A stretch of 64,000 nucleotides of DNA, from NCBI RefSeq assembly GCF_023703415.1, contig NZ_JAGMTU010000005.1:62001-126000 (forward strand). The letters are read 5' to 3'. Shown piece by piece: positions 1 to 9,725 of the stretch. Each line of letters starts with the position of its first letter. Within the stretch, counting starts at the first letter, position 1. The position numbers and the translations under genes were made by a program. The notes beneath the pieces were generated by a model that worked only from the letters and a program-made list of their open reading frames with translations, was not told where the DNA came from and searched no databases. The stretch comes from Microbacterium sp. USTB-Y (lineage in GTDB: Bacteria; Actinomycetota; Actinomycetes; Actinomycetales; Microbacteriaceae).

Positions 1-525
1 GGAGGGCACGGCGTTCACGAGGATCTGCAGCGCCTCGGGGCGGTACACGCGCAGAGGAGTGTTCACGTCGGGCACGCCGCGCCCGACGAAGGTCGCGATG
101 AGCAGCCGCACGCAGGCGGTGAGCACGCGCCGGTACCAGGCGTCGGTGCGGGAGTGCCGTACCCCGTGCACCACGTCGGCTCCGGAGCGGGAGAGCGCGC
201 GCACGGCGGCCGCGATCTCGGATCCGAGGAACTGACCGTCGCCGTCGACGTGCACGACGGCGTCGGGGGAGAGTGCGAGACCTGCGCGATAGGCGGCCAG
301 CGCGGTGGGGCCGTGCCCGCGGTTCGCGGGCTGGGTCTGCACGTCGACGTCGGCGATGCCGGCGAGCGCCGCCGCGGTGCCGTCGGTGGAGCGGTCGTCG
401 GCGACGACGAAGGTGATCCGGTCGGCGAGCGGGGCGACGGCGGAGCGGATCTCGTCGATGAAACCGCCGATGCCCTCGGCCTCGTTGTAGGCCGGCATCA
501 CAACGGCCAGGTGGGCGTACTGCAC
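1..525 (-). CDS. GT2 glycosyltransferase (partial, runs off left edge)
   Basis: The minus strand stays open from a GTG at 525 to the window edge, giving 175 residues of an unfinished protein. It starts with the GT2 nucleotide-binding strand (VVMPAYNEAEG), then the acidic motifs DDRSTDGT and DGDGQF, the usual GT-A fold signature of dolichyl-phosphate-sugar/polyprenyl-phosphate-sugar synthases. A GAGG sits five bases before the GTG. The gene is divergent from a GtrA-family membrane protein 71 bp away, and GT2-GtrA pairs typically make and translocate undecaprenyl-phosphate-linked sugars for surface glycosylation. The sugar donor cannot be read from the sequence, and the C-terminus, including any membrane segments, is missing. 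Confidence 0.85.
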   Translation of the reverse strand, partial: MQYAHLAVVMPAYNEAEGIGGFIDEIRSAVAPLADRITFVVADDRSTDGTAAALAGIADVDVQTQPANRGHGPTALAAYRAGLALSPDAVVHVDGDGQFLGSEIAAAVRALSRSGADVVHGVRHSRTDAWYRRVLTACVRLLIATFVGRGVPDVNTPLRVYRPEALQILVNAVPS

Positions 526-581
526 TCGAACCTCAGGTGTCGGCGGAAGGGAAGACGTCACAGGCCGCGCCTCCCCCCGGG

Positions 582-587
582 TATTCT
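582..587 (+). promoter_or_regulatory. -10 box (TATTCT) of the GtrA gene
   Basis: TATTCT lies nine bases before the ATG at 597, with no usable Shine-Dalgarno sequence between. A transcript would start within a few bases of the ATG, so the mRNA is probably leaderless or nearly so. No convincing -35 box is present. Confidence 0.45.
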
Positions 588-596
588 AGTAGGGCT

Positions 597-1061
597 ATGG
601 ATCGCCGCTCCCGGTTGCGCCGTCTGGCGGGAGTCGGCACCCGGTTCCTGATCGTCGGCGGGATCAGCACCCTCATCGAGGTCGGGGCGTTCAACCTCTT
701 CGTCTACGTCTTCGGGTGGGATCTCGTCGTCGGCAAGATCGCCGCGTCGCTCGTCGCGTTGATCAACGCGTACTTCGGCAACCGCGAGTGGGCGTTCCGC
801 GGCCGGGACCGGCGTGGACGCGGCGCCGAGATCGTGCTCTTCCTCGGCGTGAACCTCGTGTGCACCCTGCTCGGCGCCGGCATCGTCTGGCTCGGCGCCG
901 AGGTGATCGAAGGGGTCACCGGCCACGGGCCGGGGCCGGCCCTGGTCAACATCGTGAACCTCGCGAGCATCGCGGTGATCGTCGTCGTGCGCTTCGTGCT
1001 GTATCACTACATCGTGTTCCGGCACTCGCCCCAGGACGCGCCGACCGACGCGCGGGCCTGA
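597..1061 (+). CDS. GtrA family membrane protein
   Basis: A 154-residue protein with four hydrophobic spans (about residues 15-39, 43-60, 79-101 and 116-139), the typical GtrA/DPMS layout, including the conserved NREWAF-type loop near residue 62 and an aromatic, basic end (FVLYHYIVFR). GtrA proteins are thought to flip or hold undecaprenyl-phosphate-linked sugars in the membrane for cell-wall or surface glycan modification. The partner is probably the divergent GT2 enzyme. The ATG at 597 was preferred over an upstream in-frame ATG at 537 because the upstream extension is polar, unlike the family, and a -10 box sits just before 597. Confidence 0.85.
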   Translation: MDRRSRLRRLAGVGTRFLIVGGISTLIEVGAFNLFVYVFGWDLVVGKIAASLVALINAYFGNREWAFRGRDRRGRGAEIVLFLGVNLVCTLLGAGIVWLGAEVIEGVTGHGPGPALVNIVNLASIAVIVVVRFVLYHYIVFRHSPQDAPTDARA

Positions 1062-1112
1062 GCGCGACACGTTCTGCGACGGAACGGGATCCCGAGCACT
1101 CGAACCCGCAGG

Positions 1113-2687
<1,575 letters not shown>

Positions 2688-2909
2688 GGGATCTCCTTCG
2701 ATCTCGGTCTGACTCGATGCCGCTGCGCCGCCGACTCGGGTGCCGGCGTCGGCCACCTGGCATTCAGTGTCGCACAAAATGAGACTGAGTCCCAGGGTGA
2801 TCCCGGATCCGGCCCGGCTCCGGGCGGACTGTGACACACACCCTACTCCGCGGGCGGATCGCCGCTGGGGCCGGGGCCGGCACGGGCGCGGTGCCCGGGA
2901 TGGGGTCGG

Positions 2910-2915
2910 TACCCT
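2910..2915 (+). promoter_or_regulatory. -10 box (TACCCT) of truA, leaderless arrangement
   Basis: TACCCT is followed by exactly six bases and then the GTG start of truA. There is no Shine-Dalgarno sequence. Transcription would begin at or next to the start codon. Confidence 0.5.
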
Positions 2916-2921
2916 GGATCC

Positions 2922-3803
2922 GTGCGCATCCGTCTCGACATCGCCTACGACGGCACCCATTTCCGGGGCTGGGCGAAGCAGCCCGGACTGCGGACCGTCC
3001 AGGGCACGATCGAGGCCGCCCTCGCGCGGATCGTCGGACCGGGGGCGGACTCCGACGGCGGGGATCCGGGGGCATCCGGCCCTCGTCTCGTCGTCGCCGG
3101 GCGCACCGACGCGGGCGTGCATGCCACCGGCCAGGTCGCGCACGTCGATCTGGACGAACGCCAGTGGGCGCGCGTGGTGACCCGCAACGGCCGCGCGGCC
3201 GACGACCCGGCGGCGTCGCTGGCGTCGCGGATCCGCGGGGTGCTCGGTCAGTACCCCGACGTCACCGTGTCACGCACGTCGCTCGCCCCGGAGGGGTTCG
3301 ACGCCCGCTTCTCGGCCGTGTGGCGCCGCTACCGGTACCGGCTCGCCGACGCCCGCGCCGGATACGACCCGCTGCTCCGCCACGACACCACGACGGTCCG
3401 CGCGGCCCTGGACGAGGGCGCCATGGACGCCGCCGCGCAGACGCTGATCGGCCTGCACGACTTCGCGGCGTACTGCAAGCCGCGCGAGGAGGGCACGACG
3501 ATCCGCACCCTGCTCGACTACCGCTGGACACGGGACGCCGCGGGGGTGCTCGTCGCCCAGGTGAAGGCCGACGCGTTCTGCCACAGCATGGTCCGCGCGC
3601 TCGTGGGCGCCTGCGCGGCCGTCGGGGAGGGGCGTCTCGAGATCGCCGATCTGGCGCGGCTGCGCGACGACCTCACCCGCACCAGCGCGTTCAAGGTGCT
3701 CGCCGCGCGCGGCCTCACGCTCACCGAGGTCGGGTATCCGTCGGACGACCTGCTCGCGGCCCGCGCCGAGCAGACCCGCAACCGTCGCGACCAGGACGAC
3801 TGA
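2922..3803 (+). CDS. truA: tRNA pseudouridine(38-40) synthase TruA
   Basis: A 293-residue TruA. It opens with MRIRLDIAYDGTHFRGW, and the catalytic motif GRTDAGVHA is at residues 60-68 with the nucleophilic aspartate at about 63. It converts uridines 38-40 in the tRNA anticodon stem to pseudouridine in the cytoplasm. It carries a short insertion rich in G/D around residues 40-54 compared with compact homologues. In many actinobacteria truA follows rplQ; here it follows an acyl-CoA ligase, so the usual ribosomal-operon context is absent on this side. Start GTG chosen because it begins the conserved N-terminus and has a -10 box six bases before it. Confidence 0.97.
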   Translation: MRIRLDIAYDGTHFRGWAKQPGLRTVQGTIEAALARIVGPGADSDGGDPGASGPRLVVAGRTDAGVHATGQVAHVDLDERQWARVVTRNGRAADDPAASLASRIRGVLGQYPDVTVSRTSLAPEGFDARFSAVWRRYRYRLADARAGYDPLLRHDTTTVRAALDEGAMDAAAQTLIGLHDFAAYCKPREEGTTIRTLLDYRWTRDAAGVLVAQVKADAFCHSMVRALVGACAAVGEGRLEIADLARLRDDLTRTSAFKVLAARGLTLTEVGYPSDDLLAARAEQTRNRRDQDD

Positions 3804-3871
3804 GCCGGATCCGGATCCGCAACATCCGATGAACTCGTGCGTCCGCTCAGGCTGGCGAGAGGGCGCGCCGG

Positions 3872-3877
3872 TACGGT
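3872..3877 (+). promoter_or_regulatory. -10 box (TACGGT), leaderless arrangement
   Basis: TACGGT is followed by six bases (mostly G) and the GTG start at 3884, the same spacing as truA. The G-run could also act as a weak ribosome-binding site, but it abuts the start codon. Confidence 0.45.
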
Positions 3878-3883
3878 GGGGGC

Positions 3884-4552
3884 GTGCGGATCATCTCCTA
3901 CAACCTGCGCAAGCATCGTGCGGCGCATGAGCTCGACGACCTCGTCGACGCGCATGACCCCGACGTGCTGTGCCTGCAGGAGGGGGACACCGCGTCGCTG
4001 CCGGAGCAGGCGGGGGATCTGGTGCTCGCGCACACCACGCAGCGCAACCGGCTGGGCCTCGCGATCTACTACCGCTCCAGCGCCTTCCGCCTCGTCGATT
4101 CGGCGGCCGTCTCGGTCAAGAAGTCGCTGCACGACCATGTGCTGCGTCCCGCGCACGAGCGGCTGCTCGGCGTGCGCCTGCGCGACATCGACGCGGGCCG
4201 CGACTTCCTCGTCGCGTCGCTGCACGCGGCTCCGCTCACCGCGCGCAACGCGCTGCGCCGGGACCAGATCCGCGCCGCGCTCTCCGAGCTCTCCGAGCTC
4301 GGCTGGGGTCTGCCGCAGCTCATCGTCGGCGACTTCAACTACCCGGTGTTCAAGGAGCGGCTCAGCGAGCACATGCGCGACGTGGGCTACGAGCTCGTGA
4401 TGAGCGACCAGCACACCTACACGCGCTATCGGGTGTTCCGCGGCTTCTACGACTTCGCCGCGGCGTCGGGCTTCGTCGTGGAGTCCGTGCGCACCCTGCC
4501 GCAGGGGGAGTCGGATCACCTGCCGATCCTCGTGACCGCGACGCCCACGTAG
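3884..4552 (+). CDS. Endonuclease/exonuclease/phosphatase family protein
   Basis: A 222-residue protein of the DNase I-like metallophosphoesterase fold. It shows the ordered family motifs: SYNLRKH at the N-terminus, LCLQEGD near residue 30 (metal-binding Glu), VGDFNYPV near residue 147 and the terminal SDHLPI with catalytic Asp-His. These proteins cleave phosphodiester bonds in nucleic acids or phospholipids, and the substrate cannot be told apart here. No signal peptide, so cytoplasmic. It stands alone between truA and a repeat region, with its own apparent leaderless promoter. Confidence 0.85.
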   Translation: MRIISYNLRKHRAAHELDDLVDAHDPDVLCLQEGDTASLPEQAGDLVLAHTTQRNRLGLAIYYRSSAFRLVDSAAVSVKKSLHDHVLRPAHERLLGVRLRDIDAGRDFLVASLHAAPLTARNALRRDQIRAALSELSELGWGLPQLIVGDFNYPVFKERLSEHMRDVGYELVMSDQHTYTRYRVFRGFYDFAAASGFVVESVRTLPQGESDHLPILVTATPT

Positions 4553-4610
4553 GGGGGCGTCACCGAGTCCGGGCCACGCGCCGGACCTTCGACGGAGGCT
4601 CGGCGGTGCG

Positions 4611-5095
4611 CCTGTGCGCGGGTCGTTGTGCGCGGGTCCCGGCGCCTGATTCAGGTTGGATCGGCGATGCGGGTGGTCGGCGGGCCGATTTCGTGTGGAT
4701 CCGTGAGATCCAGCCTGAGTTCGGTGCCTGGCTGTTATGCGTCGGGTGGTGGTTCGAGGTGGGGAGCCGCGGGGCCGGCCGCCCCTCTGTGCTCGGGTCG
4801 TTGTGCTCGGGTCCCGGCGCCTGATTCAGGTTGGATCGGCGATGCGGGTGGTCGGCGGGCGGATTTCGTGCGGATCCGTGAGATCCAGCCTGAATACGGT
4901 GCCTGGCTGTTGTGAGTCGGGTGGCGGTTCGGGGTGGGGAGCCGCGGGGCCGGCCGCCCCTCTGTGCTCGGCTCGTTGTACTCGGGTCCCGGCGCCTGAT
5001 TCAGGTTGGATCGGCGATGCGGGTGGTCGGCGGGCGGATTTCGTGCGGATCCGTGAAGTCCAGCCTGAGTTCGGCGCCTGGCTCTCGTGAGCCGG
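4611..5095. repeat. 175-bp tandem repeat, about 2.8 copies, with internal palindrome
   Basis: The landmark GGCGCCTGATTCAGG recurs at 4641, 4816 and 4991, an exact 175-bp period. Each copy has two 22-base arms facing each other about 44 bases apart (copy 1: 4641-4662 and 4707-4728; copy 2: 4816-4837 and 4882-4903; copy 3: 4991-5012 and 5057-5078). The arms share TCAGG and TGGATC blocks and a GGCGCC/GGTGCC end, so each unit could fold into a long imperfect hairpin. All copies differ slightly (for instance GATCC versus AGTCC in copy 3), so the array is not a recent assembly artefact. No protein is supported here: the long open frames are a by-product of the repeat composition. Confidence 0.9.
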
Positions 5096-5203
5096 GGCGG
5101 ACGCGCCGGAGGGAAAGCCTCGGTTCCAACCGTTCACCCGTCCGTCGCGGACACGTCGCCCGGAGGTCGCCCGCCGGTGAGGCGGCCGGGGTGTCGTGTC
5201 CTC

Positions 5204-6514
5204 ATGAGGATGTCTGTGATCGGCTGCGGGTATCTCGGCGCCGTGCACGCGGCGGCCATGGCGTCGATCGGGCACGAGGTCATCGGGATCGACACGGATC
5301 CGGAGAAGATCGCCGCGCTCGCCGCTGGGCGTGCCCCGTTCTTCGAGCCCGGGCTGGACGAGCTGCTGGCGAGCGGCGTCGCGAGCGGGCGGCTGACGTT
5401 CTCCGTCGACATCACCGACGCGCGCGGCGCCCAGGTGCACTTCGTGGCCGTGGGCACCCCTCAGCAGCCCGACGGATCCGCGGCGGACCTGCGCTACGTG
5501 CACGGCGCCCTCGATGCGCTGCTTCCGCACCTGCGGCCGGGCGATGTGGTGGCGGGCAAGTCCACCGTGCCCGTGGGCACCGCCGCCGCCCTCGCCGAAC
5601 GGGTGGCCGACGCCGGTGCGACCCTGGTGTGGAACCCGGAGTTCCTCCGGGAGGGCTGGGCCGTGCACGACACGCTGCACCCCGATCGGCTCGTGGTCGG
5701 CACCGCCGGCGGCGAGGCGGGGGAGCGGGCGGTCGAGGTGCTGCGCGAGGCCTACGCCGACGCGACCTCCGGGGGGAGCCCCTTCCTCGTCACCGACCTC
5801 GCCACCGCCGAGCTGGTGAAGGGCGCGGCCAACGCGTTCCTCGCCACGAAGATCTCGTTCATCAACGCGATGGCGGAGATCGCCGAGGCCGCGGGTGCCG
5901 ACGTCACCCGGCTCGCCGAGGCGATCGGCCACGACGAGCGGATCGGACGTCGCTTCCTCGGCGCCGGGATCGGGTTCGGTGGCGGCTGCCTGCCCAAGGA
6001 CATCCGGGCGTTCGCGGCGCGCGCGGAGGAGCTGGGCCGCGGAGCGTCGGTCGGGTTCCTGCGCGAGGTCGACGCGATCAACCTGCGCCGCCGCGAGCAC
6101 GCCGTGCGCCTCGTCGTCGACGCGTTCGGCGGCAGCGTCGTCGGACGCCGCATCACCATGCTCGGCGCCGCGTTCAAGCCGCACAGCGACGACGTGCGGG
6201 ACTCGCCCGCGCTCGAGGTCGCGGTCCGCCTGCGCGGAATGGGGGCGAAGGTGCGGGTGACGGATCCCGAGGCGCTCGCCAATGCCGCCGCGGTGCACCC
6301 GCAGCTGAAGTACGTCGCGGATCGCGACAAGGCGCTCACCGGCGCGGATGCGGTGGTGCTCGTCACCGAGTGGGACCTGTACCGGCGCGAGCTCGCGCCG
6401 GAGCACGCGTCCACGCTCGCCCGCGGCCGGATCATCGTCGACGGACGCAACTGCCTGGATCCGCAGGCGTGGCGGGCCGCGGGCTGGACCTACCTGGGCA
6501 TGGGGCGGCCCTAG
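5204..6514 (+). CDS. UDP-glucose/GDP-mannose 6-dehydrogenase family
   Basis: A 436-residue NAD-dependent nucleotide-sugar dehydrogenase. It starts with the Rossmann motif VIGCGYLG, has the family strands VGTPQQPDGS and STVPVGT, and places the catalytic cysteine in FGGGCLPKD near residue 261. It oxidises the C6 hydroxyl of a UDP- (or GDP-) sugar in two steps to the uronic acid; UDP-glucuronate is the likely product, supplying locus 1. The ATG at 5204 starts the Rossmann fold directly; an open frame extends to 5087 but covers repeat sequence. Distinct in sequence from the dehydrogenase at 53494-54786. Confidence 0.92.
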   Translation: MRMSVIGCGYLGAVHAAAMASIGHEVIGIDTDPEKIAALAAGRAPFFEPGLDELLASGVASGRLTFSVDITDARGAQVHFVAVGTPQQPDGSAADLRYVHGALDALLPHLRPGDVVAGKSTVPVGTAAALAERVADAGATLVWNPEFLREGWAVHDTLHPDRLVVGTAGGEAGERAVEVLREAYADATSGGSPFLVTDLATAELVKGAANAFLATKISFINAMAEIAEAAGADVTRLAEAIGHDERIGRRFLGAGIGFGGGCLPKDIRAFAARAEELGRGASVGFLREVDAINLRRREHAVRLVVDAFGGSVVGRRITMLGAAFKPHSDDVRDSPALEVAVRLRGMGAKVRVTDPEALANAAAVHPQLKYVADRDKALTGADAVVLVTEWDLYRRELAPEHASTLARGRIIVDGRNCLDPQAWRAAGWTYLGMGRP

Positions 6515-6570
6515 CCCGGCCTCGGCCCGAGCCGCGGCAGAGCCGGTCTCGTCCCGCGCCGGTTTGTCGC

Positions 6571-6576
6571 TAGAGT
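6571..6576 (+). promoter_or_regulatory. Possible -10 box (TAGAGT)
   Basis: TAGAGT lies about 35 bases before the ATG at 6612, with a GAGAGG ribosome-binding site in between. The -35 region is weak. Confidence 0.3.
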
Positions 6577-6611
6577 CCCTAGTGACCGCGTCGGCTGGGA
6601 GAGGCGGAACC

Positions 6612-7898
6612 ATGTCTGATGAGCGCACCCACCGGGAGGGCGCCGGCGTACCGGATCCGAGATCCGGCCTTTCGCGTGCCGAGATCTCGGCATGGTTCAC
6701 CGGGGCTGAGGAGTCCGATTCGAACTCCGTCGTCGACGCCGAGCGCGATCACGACCTGGACGAGCTCTTCGCTCGGTTCGATCAGCCGGAGCCGGGTGCC
6801 GCGGAGCCGGGCGTGGCAGGGCTGTTCGCCGATGACCCGGTCGCGGAGGACCCGCCTGTCGGTGAGCTGTTCACGGCAGAGCCGGACGCGGCACCCCCGG
6901 CGGTGGATCCGACGGTGCCGGCTCCGCTCGCAGAGGAGCCGCTGACCCCCGCCACGCCTGCGCCCGGCGAGCCGGCAGCCGCGGAGACGCCCGCACCGCC
7001 CGCCCAACCCGGCTCGCTCGCAGAGGAGCCTCAGGCGCCCGGCGAGCCGGCAGCTGCGGCGACGCCCGAAGCCGACGGCGGACTACCGCGCGGAGGACCC
7101 GGCGCCGGGCTGTCCCGGTCGCAGCTCATCGCGATGGGCGTGGGCGTGGCGATCACCCTCGCCGGTGCGGGCTGGGCGCTCGCGGCCCCAGGCGCCCCGG
7201 CGTCGGCGCCGACCTCGGTGCCCTCGCCGACGCCCGACGCCGCCCGCGTGGCCGCGGCGATCGACGCGATCGACCAGCTGTCCGCCCGGGTGACGACGGC
7301 GAAATCCACGGCCACGGCGTTCGCGGCACCACTGGCGGCGCTGCAGGGGGCGAGCGACGAGGCGGCCCGTGCTGCGGCGGAGACGGCGCGGCAGGCCTAC
7401 GAGGGGGCGCTCGCGGCGGTCGTCGTGCCCGGCAAGCCGGGGCGGAACATCGATGCCGCGGCGCTCGCCGCCGTGGAGAAGAGCACCGCCGACGCGGGGT
7501 CCGCGCTCGATGACGCGTCGATGACGTTCCACGCGGCGATCTCGGTATTCATCGGCACGATGCCCGGCTATTCGGTGACAGCCGTGGCCGCGAACTCGGA
7601 CGGGTCGGCGGAGCTGCGGGATGCGGTGACGCGGGCGGCATCCGCGATGGCGTCGTCGGATCCGTTCACGCCTCCGGGGTTCGCGCCCTGGGACCGCTGG
7701 CGTGCCGCGCTCGCCGCGCTCATCGCGGACGCGACCGGCACGACGGACACGACCTTCTCGGACGAGCCGGCCGCGCCGCCCAGCGCGCCTCCTGATGTGC
7801 AGCCGAGCGCCCCGCCCTCAGTTGTGGACCCGCCGTCAGTGGAACCGTCTCCCGAGCCGAACTCGCCCGACCCGACGTCGCCTCCGCCGGCTCCGTAG
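6612..7898 (+). CDS. Membrane protein with Pro/Ala-rich acidic N-terminal region, unknown function
   Basis: A 428-residue protein I do not recognise. Residues 1-160 are acidic and rich in Pro, Ala and Glu, with low-complexity imperfect repeats (LAEEP, APGEPAA). One transmembrane span follows at about residues 172-195 (LIAMGVGVAITLAGAGWALAA). The rest (about 200-400) is Ala-rich, probably helical, and would lie outside the cell; the end is Pro/Ser-rich (PSAPP, SPEPNSPDPTSPPP), like cell-wall-spanning segments. A GAGAGG precedes the ATG. Position between the sugar dehydrogenase and the lipoprotein suggests an envelope role, but no function can be assigned. Confidence 0.7.
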   Translation: MSDERTHREGAGVPDPRSGLSRAEISAWFTGAEESDSNSVVDAERDHDLDELFARFDQPEPGAAEPGVAGLFADDPVAEDPPVGELFTAEPDAAPPAVDPTVPAPLAEEPLTPATPAPGEPAAAETPAPPAQPGSLAEEPQAPGEPAAAATPEADGGLPRGGPGAGLSRSQLIAMGVGVAITLAGAGWALAAPGAPASAPTSVPSPTPDAARVAAAIDAIDQLSARVTTAKSTATAFAAPLAALQGASDEAARAAAETARQAYEGALAAVVVPGKPGRNIDAAALAAVEKSTADAGSALDDASMTFHAAISVFIGTMPGYSVTAVAANSDGSAELRDAVTRAASAMASSDPFTPPGFAPWDRWRAALAALIADATGTTDTTFSDEPAAPPSAPPDVQPSAPPSVVDPPSVEPSPEPNSPDPTSPPPAP

Positions 7899-8077
7899 TA
7901 GCCGCTCGGGGACCGGCGTCCTCTGCTCCGGGCGTCCTCGCTCTTCACTGTTCGGCCGATGGTCATGAGGGCTGCATTGACGTCCGGAGCGACACCGCCT
8001 TCGAAACCGGCCGCGACCGCCGTGGCCCATGCTCGGTTGATCCATGACACAAGGCCGGGCGTCTTTCACACACCCCC

Positions 8078-8083
8078 TATGCT
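8078..8083 (+). promoter_or_regulatory. Possible -10 box (TATGCT)
   Basis: TATGCT sits 23 bases before the ATG at 8107 and is flanked by CACCCCC (8071-8077) and GGGGGTG (8098-8104), inverted copies of each other. The right arm also serves as the likely ribosome-binding site. Confidence 0.35.
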
Positions 8084-8106
8084 TTGTCGTAAGCACGGGG
8101 GGTGCG

Positions 8107-8679
8107 ATGGGTGAACGTGAACATCGTTCGTTCTGGCGGTGGATCCGGGGGACGTTCTGGGGTCGGCTTTGTCTGGTCGCCGGTGGACTGGCGACGTTCC
8201 TGACGATCTTCGGATTCGTCACCGGCAAGGCCCTACCCGACTTCTTTCCGCAGCCTGCCGTCAGCAGCGAGTCATCGGCATCGCGCACCGCGCACCCGGA
8301 GGACGAGGCGCCTGGCGGTTCGACCGCGGTGCTCTCGCCGGCCCCGCGACCGATGACGGTCAGCCTGGACGGCCGGCTTCAGGCGGTGACCGCCTATGAG
8401 ATCGAGTCGTCGGGCTGTACGGGGGACGTTGCGAAGATCTCGGTCACCTCTCCCGGACGCTCGGTCGTGCTGATCCAGCTTGCACTGGATGAGCTGTCTC
8501 CCAGGGGACGGGCCGTCGTCGCTCGGGAAGGCTCAGGATCCGCCGTCACGGTACCAGCCGTCGGCGCGACGTCGCTGCGAGTGCAACTGACCGGGGGAGA
8601 GGGGATGTTCTCTCTCGAGGCGACGCCGGTGGCCGGCGCGGATTGCGCCTCGCCCCCGGTACTGGTCGTCGTCCACTAA
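8107..8679 (+). CDS. Small membrane-anchored protein, unknown function
   Basis: A 190-residue protein with a charged, tryptophan-containing N-terminus (HRSFWRWIRGTFWGR), one membrane span at about residues 19-38, a low-complexity Ser/Ala stretch, and an outer domain of about 110 residues with alternating strands. The outer domain could be a small beta-sandwich, but no family motif is recognisable. The ATG at 8107 follows a G-run; an in-frame ATG at 8044 would add a poor leader. It is followed 17 bases later by the PASTA/NPCBM lipoprotein, so the two are probably co-transcribed. Confidence 0.65.
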   Translation: MGEREHRSFWRWIRGTFWGRLCLVAGGLATFLTIFGFVTGKALPDFFPQPAVSSESSASRTAHPEDEAPGGSTAVLSPAPRPMTVSLDGRLQAVTAYEIESSGCTGDVAKISVTSPGRSVVLIQLALDELSPRGRAVVAREGSGSAVTVPAVGATSLRVQLTGGEGMFSLEATPVAGADCASPPVLVVVH

Positions 8680-8696
8680 CCGGAGGAGAACAACAA

Positions 8697-9605
8697 ATGG
8701 AACGGAACCGCAGGGGGAGCGCGGCTGTACTGGTGGCGTCCATGCTGCTGATTGCAGGGTGTGCGCCGTCCGGTGGAGCTGCCACGAGCTCATCGTCGTC
8801 GCAGGTCGCGGAACACGACGGCACGATGCCCACGGTCGTGAATCTCTCGGAGAAGGAAGCACGCGACACCGTCCTCCGCGCCGCGCCCAACGCGCGGATC
8901 AAGATCGTCTCGCGGCAGGACTCCGGGCCTGACGGCGTGGTTCTCGAGCAGAGCCCGAGCGTCGGCAAAGCGATCGATGGCGAGGTCACGTTGACCGTCT
9001 CCGCCGGTGCGCTCGCGGTGCCGGACGTGAGGGGAAAGACGTTCGGCGACGCGAAGTCGGATCTCGAGTCCGCTGGCTTCAAGGTCAAGGAGCACGCCGT
9101 TGCCGATCCGGCATCCGCCGATGGAACCGTGATCGGGCAGAACCCCGCGGCCGGCGCGCGCAACGTTGCTGAAGTGACGCTCGATGTCGCAAGGAAGGAC
9201 GCAGCCACCTATTTGGCCGACCTCAAGGCAGTGGAGTCCAAGAGCGTCACCGTCGATGTGGGCCCGGCTGCAACCAACGGGGTGGACTATGCGCAGGCGC
9301 TGGTGATCAAGCCGTCCTGGGGTGACGGGAAGTCGAGCTTCGCCTACAACCTCGGCCGTGGGTATCGGCAGTTCGACGCCGTGATCGGCGTCTCCGACGT
9401 CGCGTCGACCGACACCCACGCCACGATCGAGATTCAGGCCGAAGACGGACGCTCTCTGTTCCATTCCGCAGACCTGGTGCTCGGTCAACCGGTTATCGCG
9501 AAGTTCGATGTCACGGATGTCCTGCGGATGACGATCGTCGTCACCATGACCGGCTCGGAGCCGCGCCTCGTCCTCGGAGATCCGCGGTTGTCGAATCCGC
9601 GATGA
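8697..9605 (+). CDS. Lipoprotein with two PASTA domains and a C-terminal NPCBM-like domain
   Basis: A 302-residue protein behind a strong GGAGGAGAA site. The signal peptide ends in a lipobox LLIAGC with the lipidated cysteine at about residue 22. Two PASTA repeats follow (about 45-102 and 103-160; VPDVRGKTFGDAKSDLESAGF and VIGQNPAAG are characteristic). PASTA domains bind peptidoglycan stem peptides or muropeptides. The last 130 residues resemble the NPCBM carbohydrate-binding fold (YLADLKAV, LGRGYRQFDAVIGV, FDVTDVLRMTIVV). The protein should sit on the outer membrane face and bind wall and glycan together. PASTA with NPCBM is an unusual pairing: PASTA is normally tied to Ser/Thr kinases or penicillin-binding proteins. 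Confidence 0.8.
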   Translation: MERNRRGSAAVLVASMLLIAGCAPSGGAATSSSSSQVAEHDGTMPTVVNLSEKEARDTVLRAAPNARIKIVSRQDSGPDGVVLEQSPSVGKAIDGEVTLTVSAGALAVPDVRGKTFGDAKSDLESAGFKVKEHAVADPASADGTVIGQNPAAGARNVAEVTLDVARKDAATYLADLKAVESKSVTVDVGPAATNGVDYAQALVIKPSWGDGKSSFAYNLGRGYRQFDAVIGVSDVASTDTHATIEIQAEDGRSLFHSADLVLGQPVIAKFDVTDVLRMTIVVTMTGSEPRLVLGDPRLSNPR

Positions 9606-9725
9606 AGGGTAGGTGACGCGGCAGCCGATCGGCGTTCCCCCCGCTCGTGCCGTCGCCCTGTGGCCGTACTCAGCAACCGCGAACTCGCGACCCGTGGCCG
9701 CCGCGACCTCACGCCCGGGATCCGG

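Noticed and set aside
4628..5090. Short open frames in the 175-bp repeats (for example starting MRGSRR or MRRVVV)
   Set aside because: The same peptide recurs because the DNA repeats; no ribosome-binding site or conserved domain. DNA-level repeat explains them.
4611..5095. CRISPR array
   Set aside because: Only about 2.8 long units, with no short repeat/unique spacer alternation and no cas genes.
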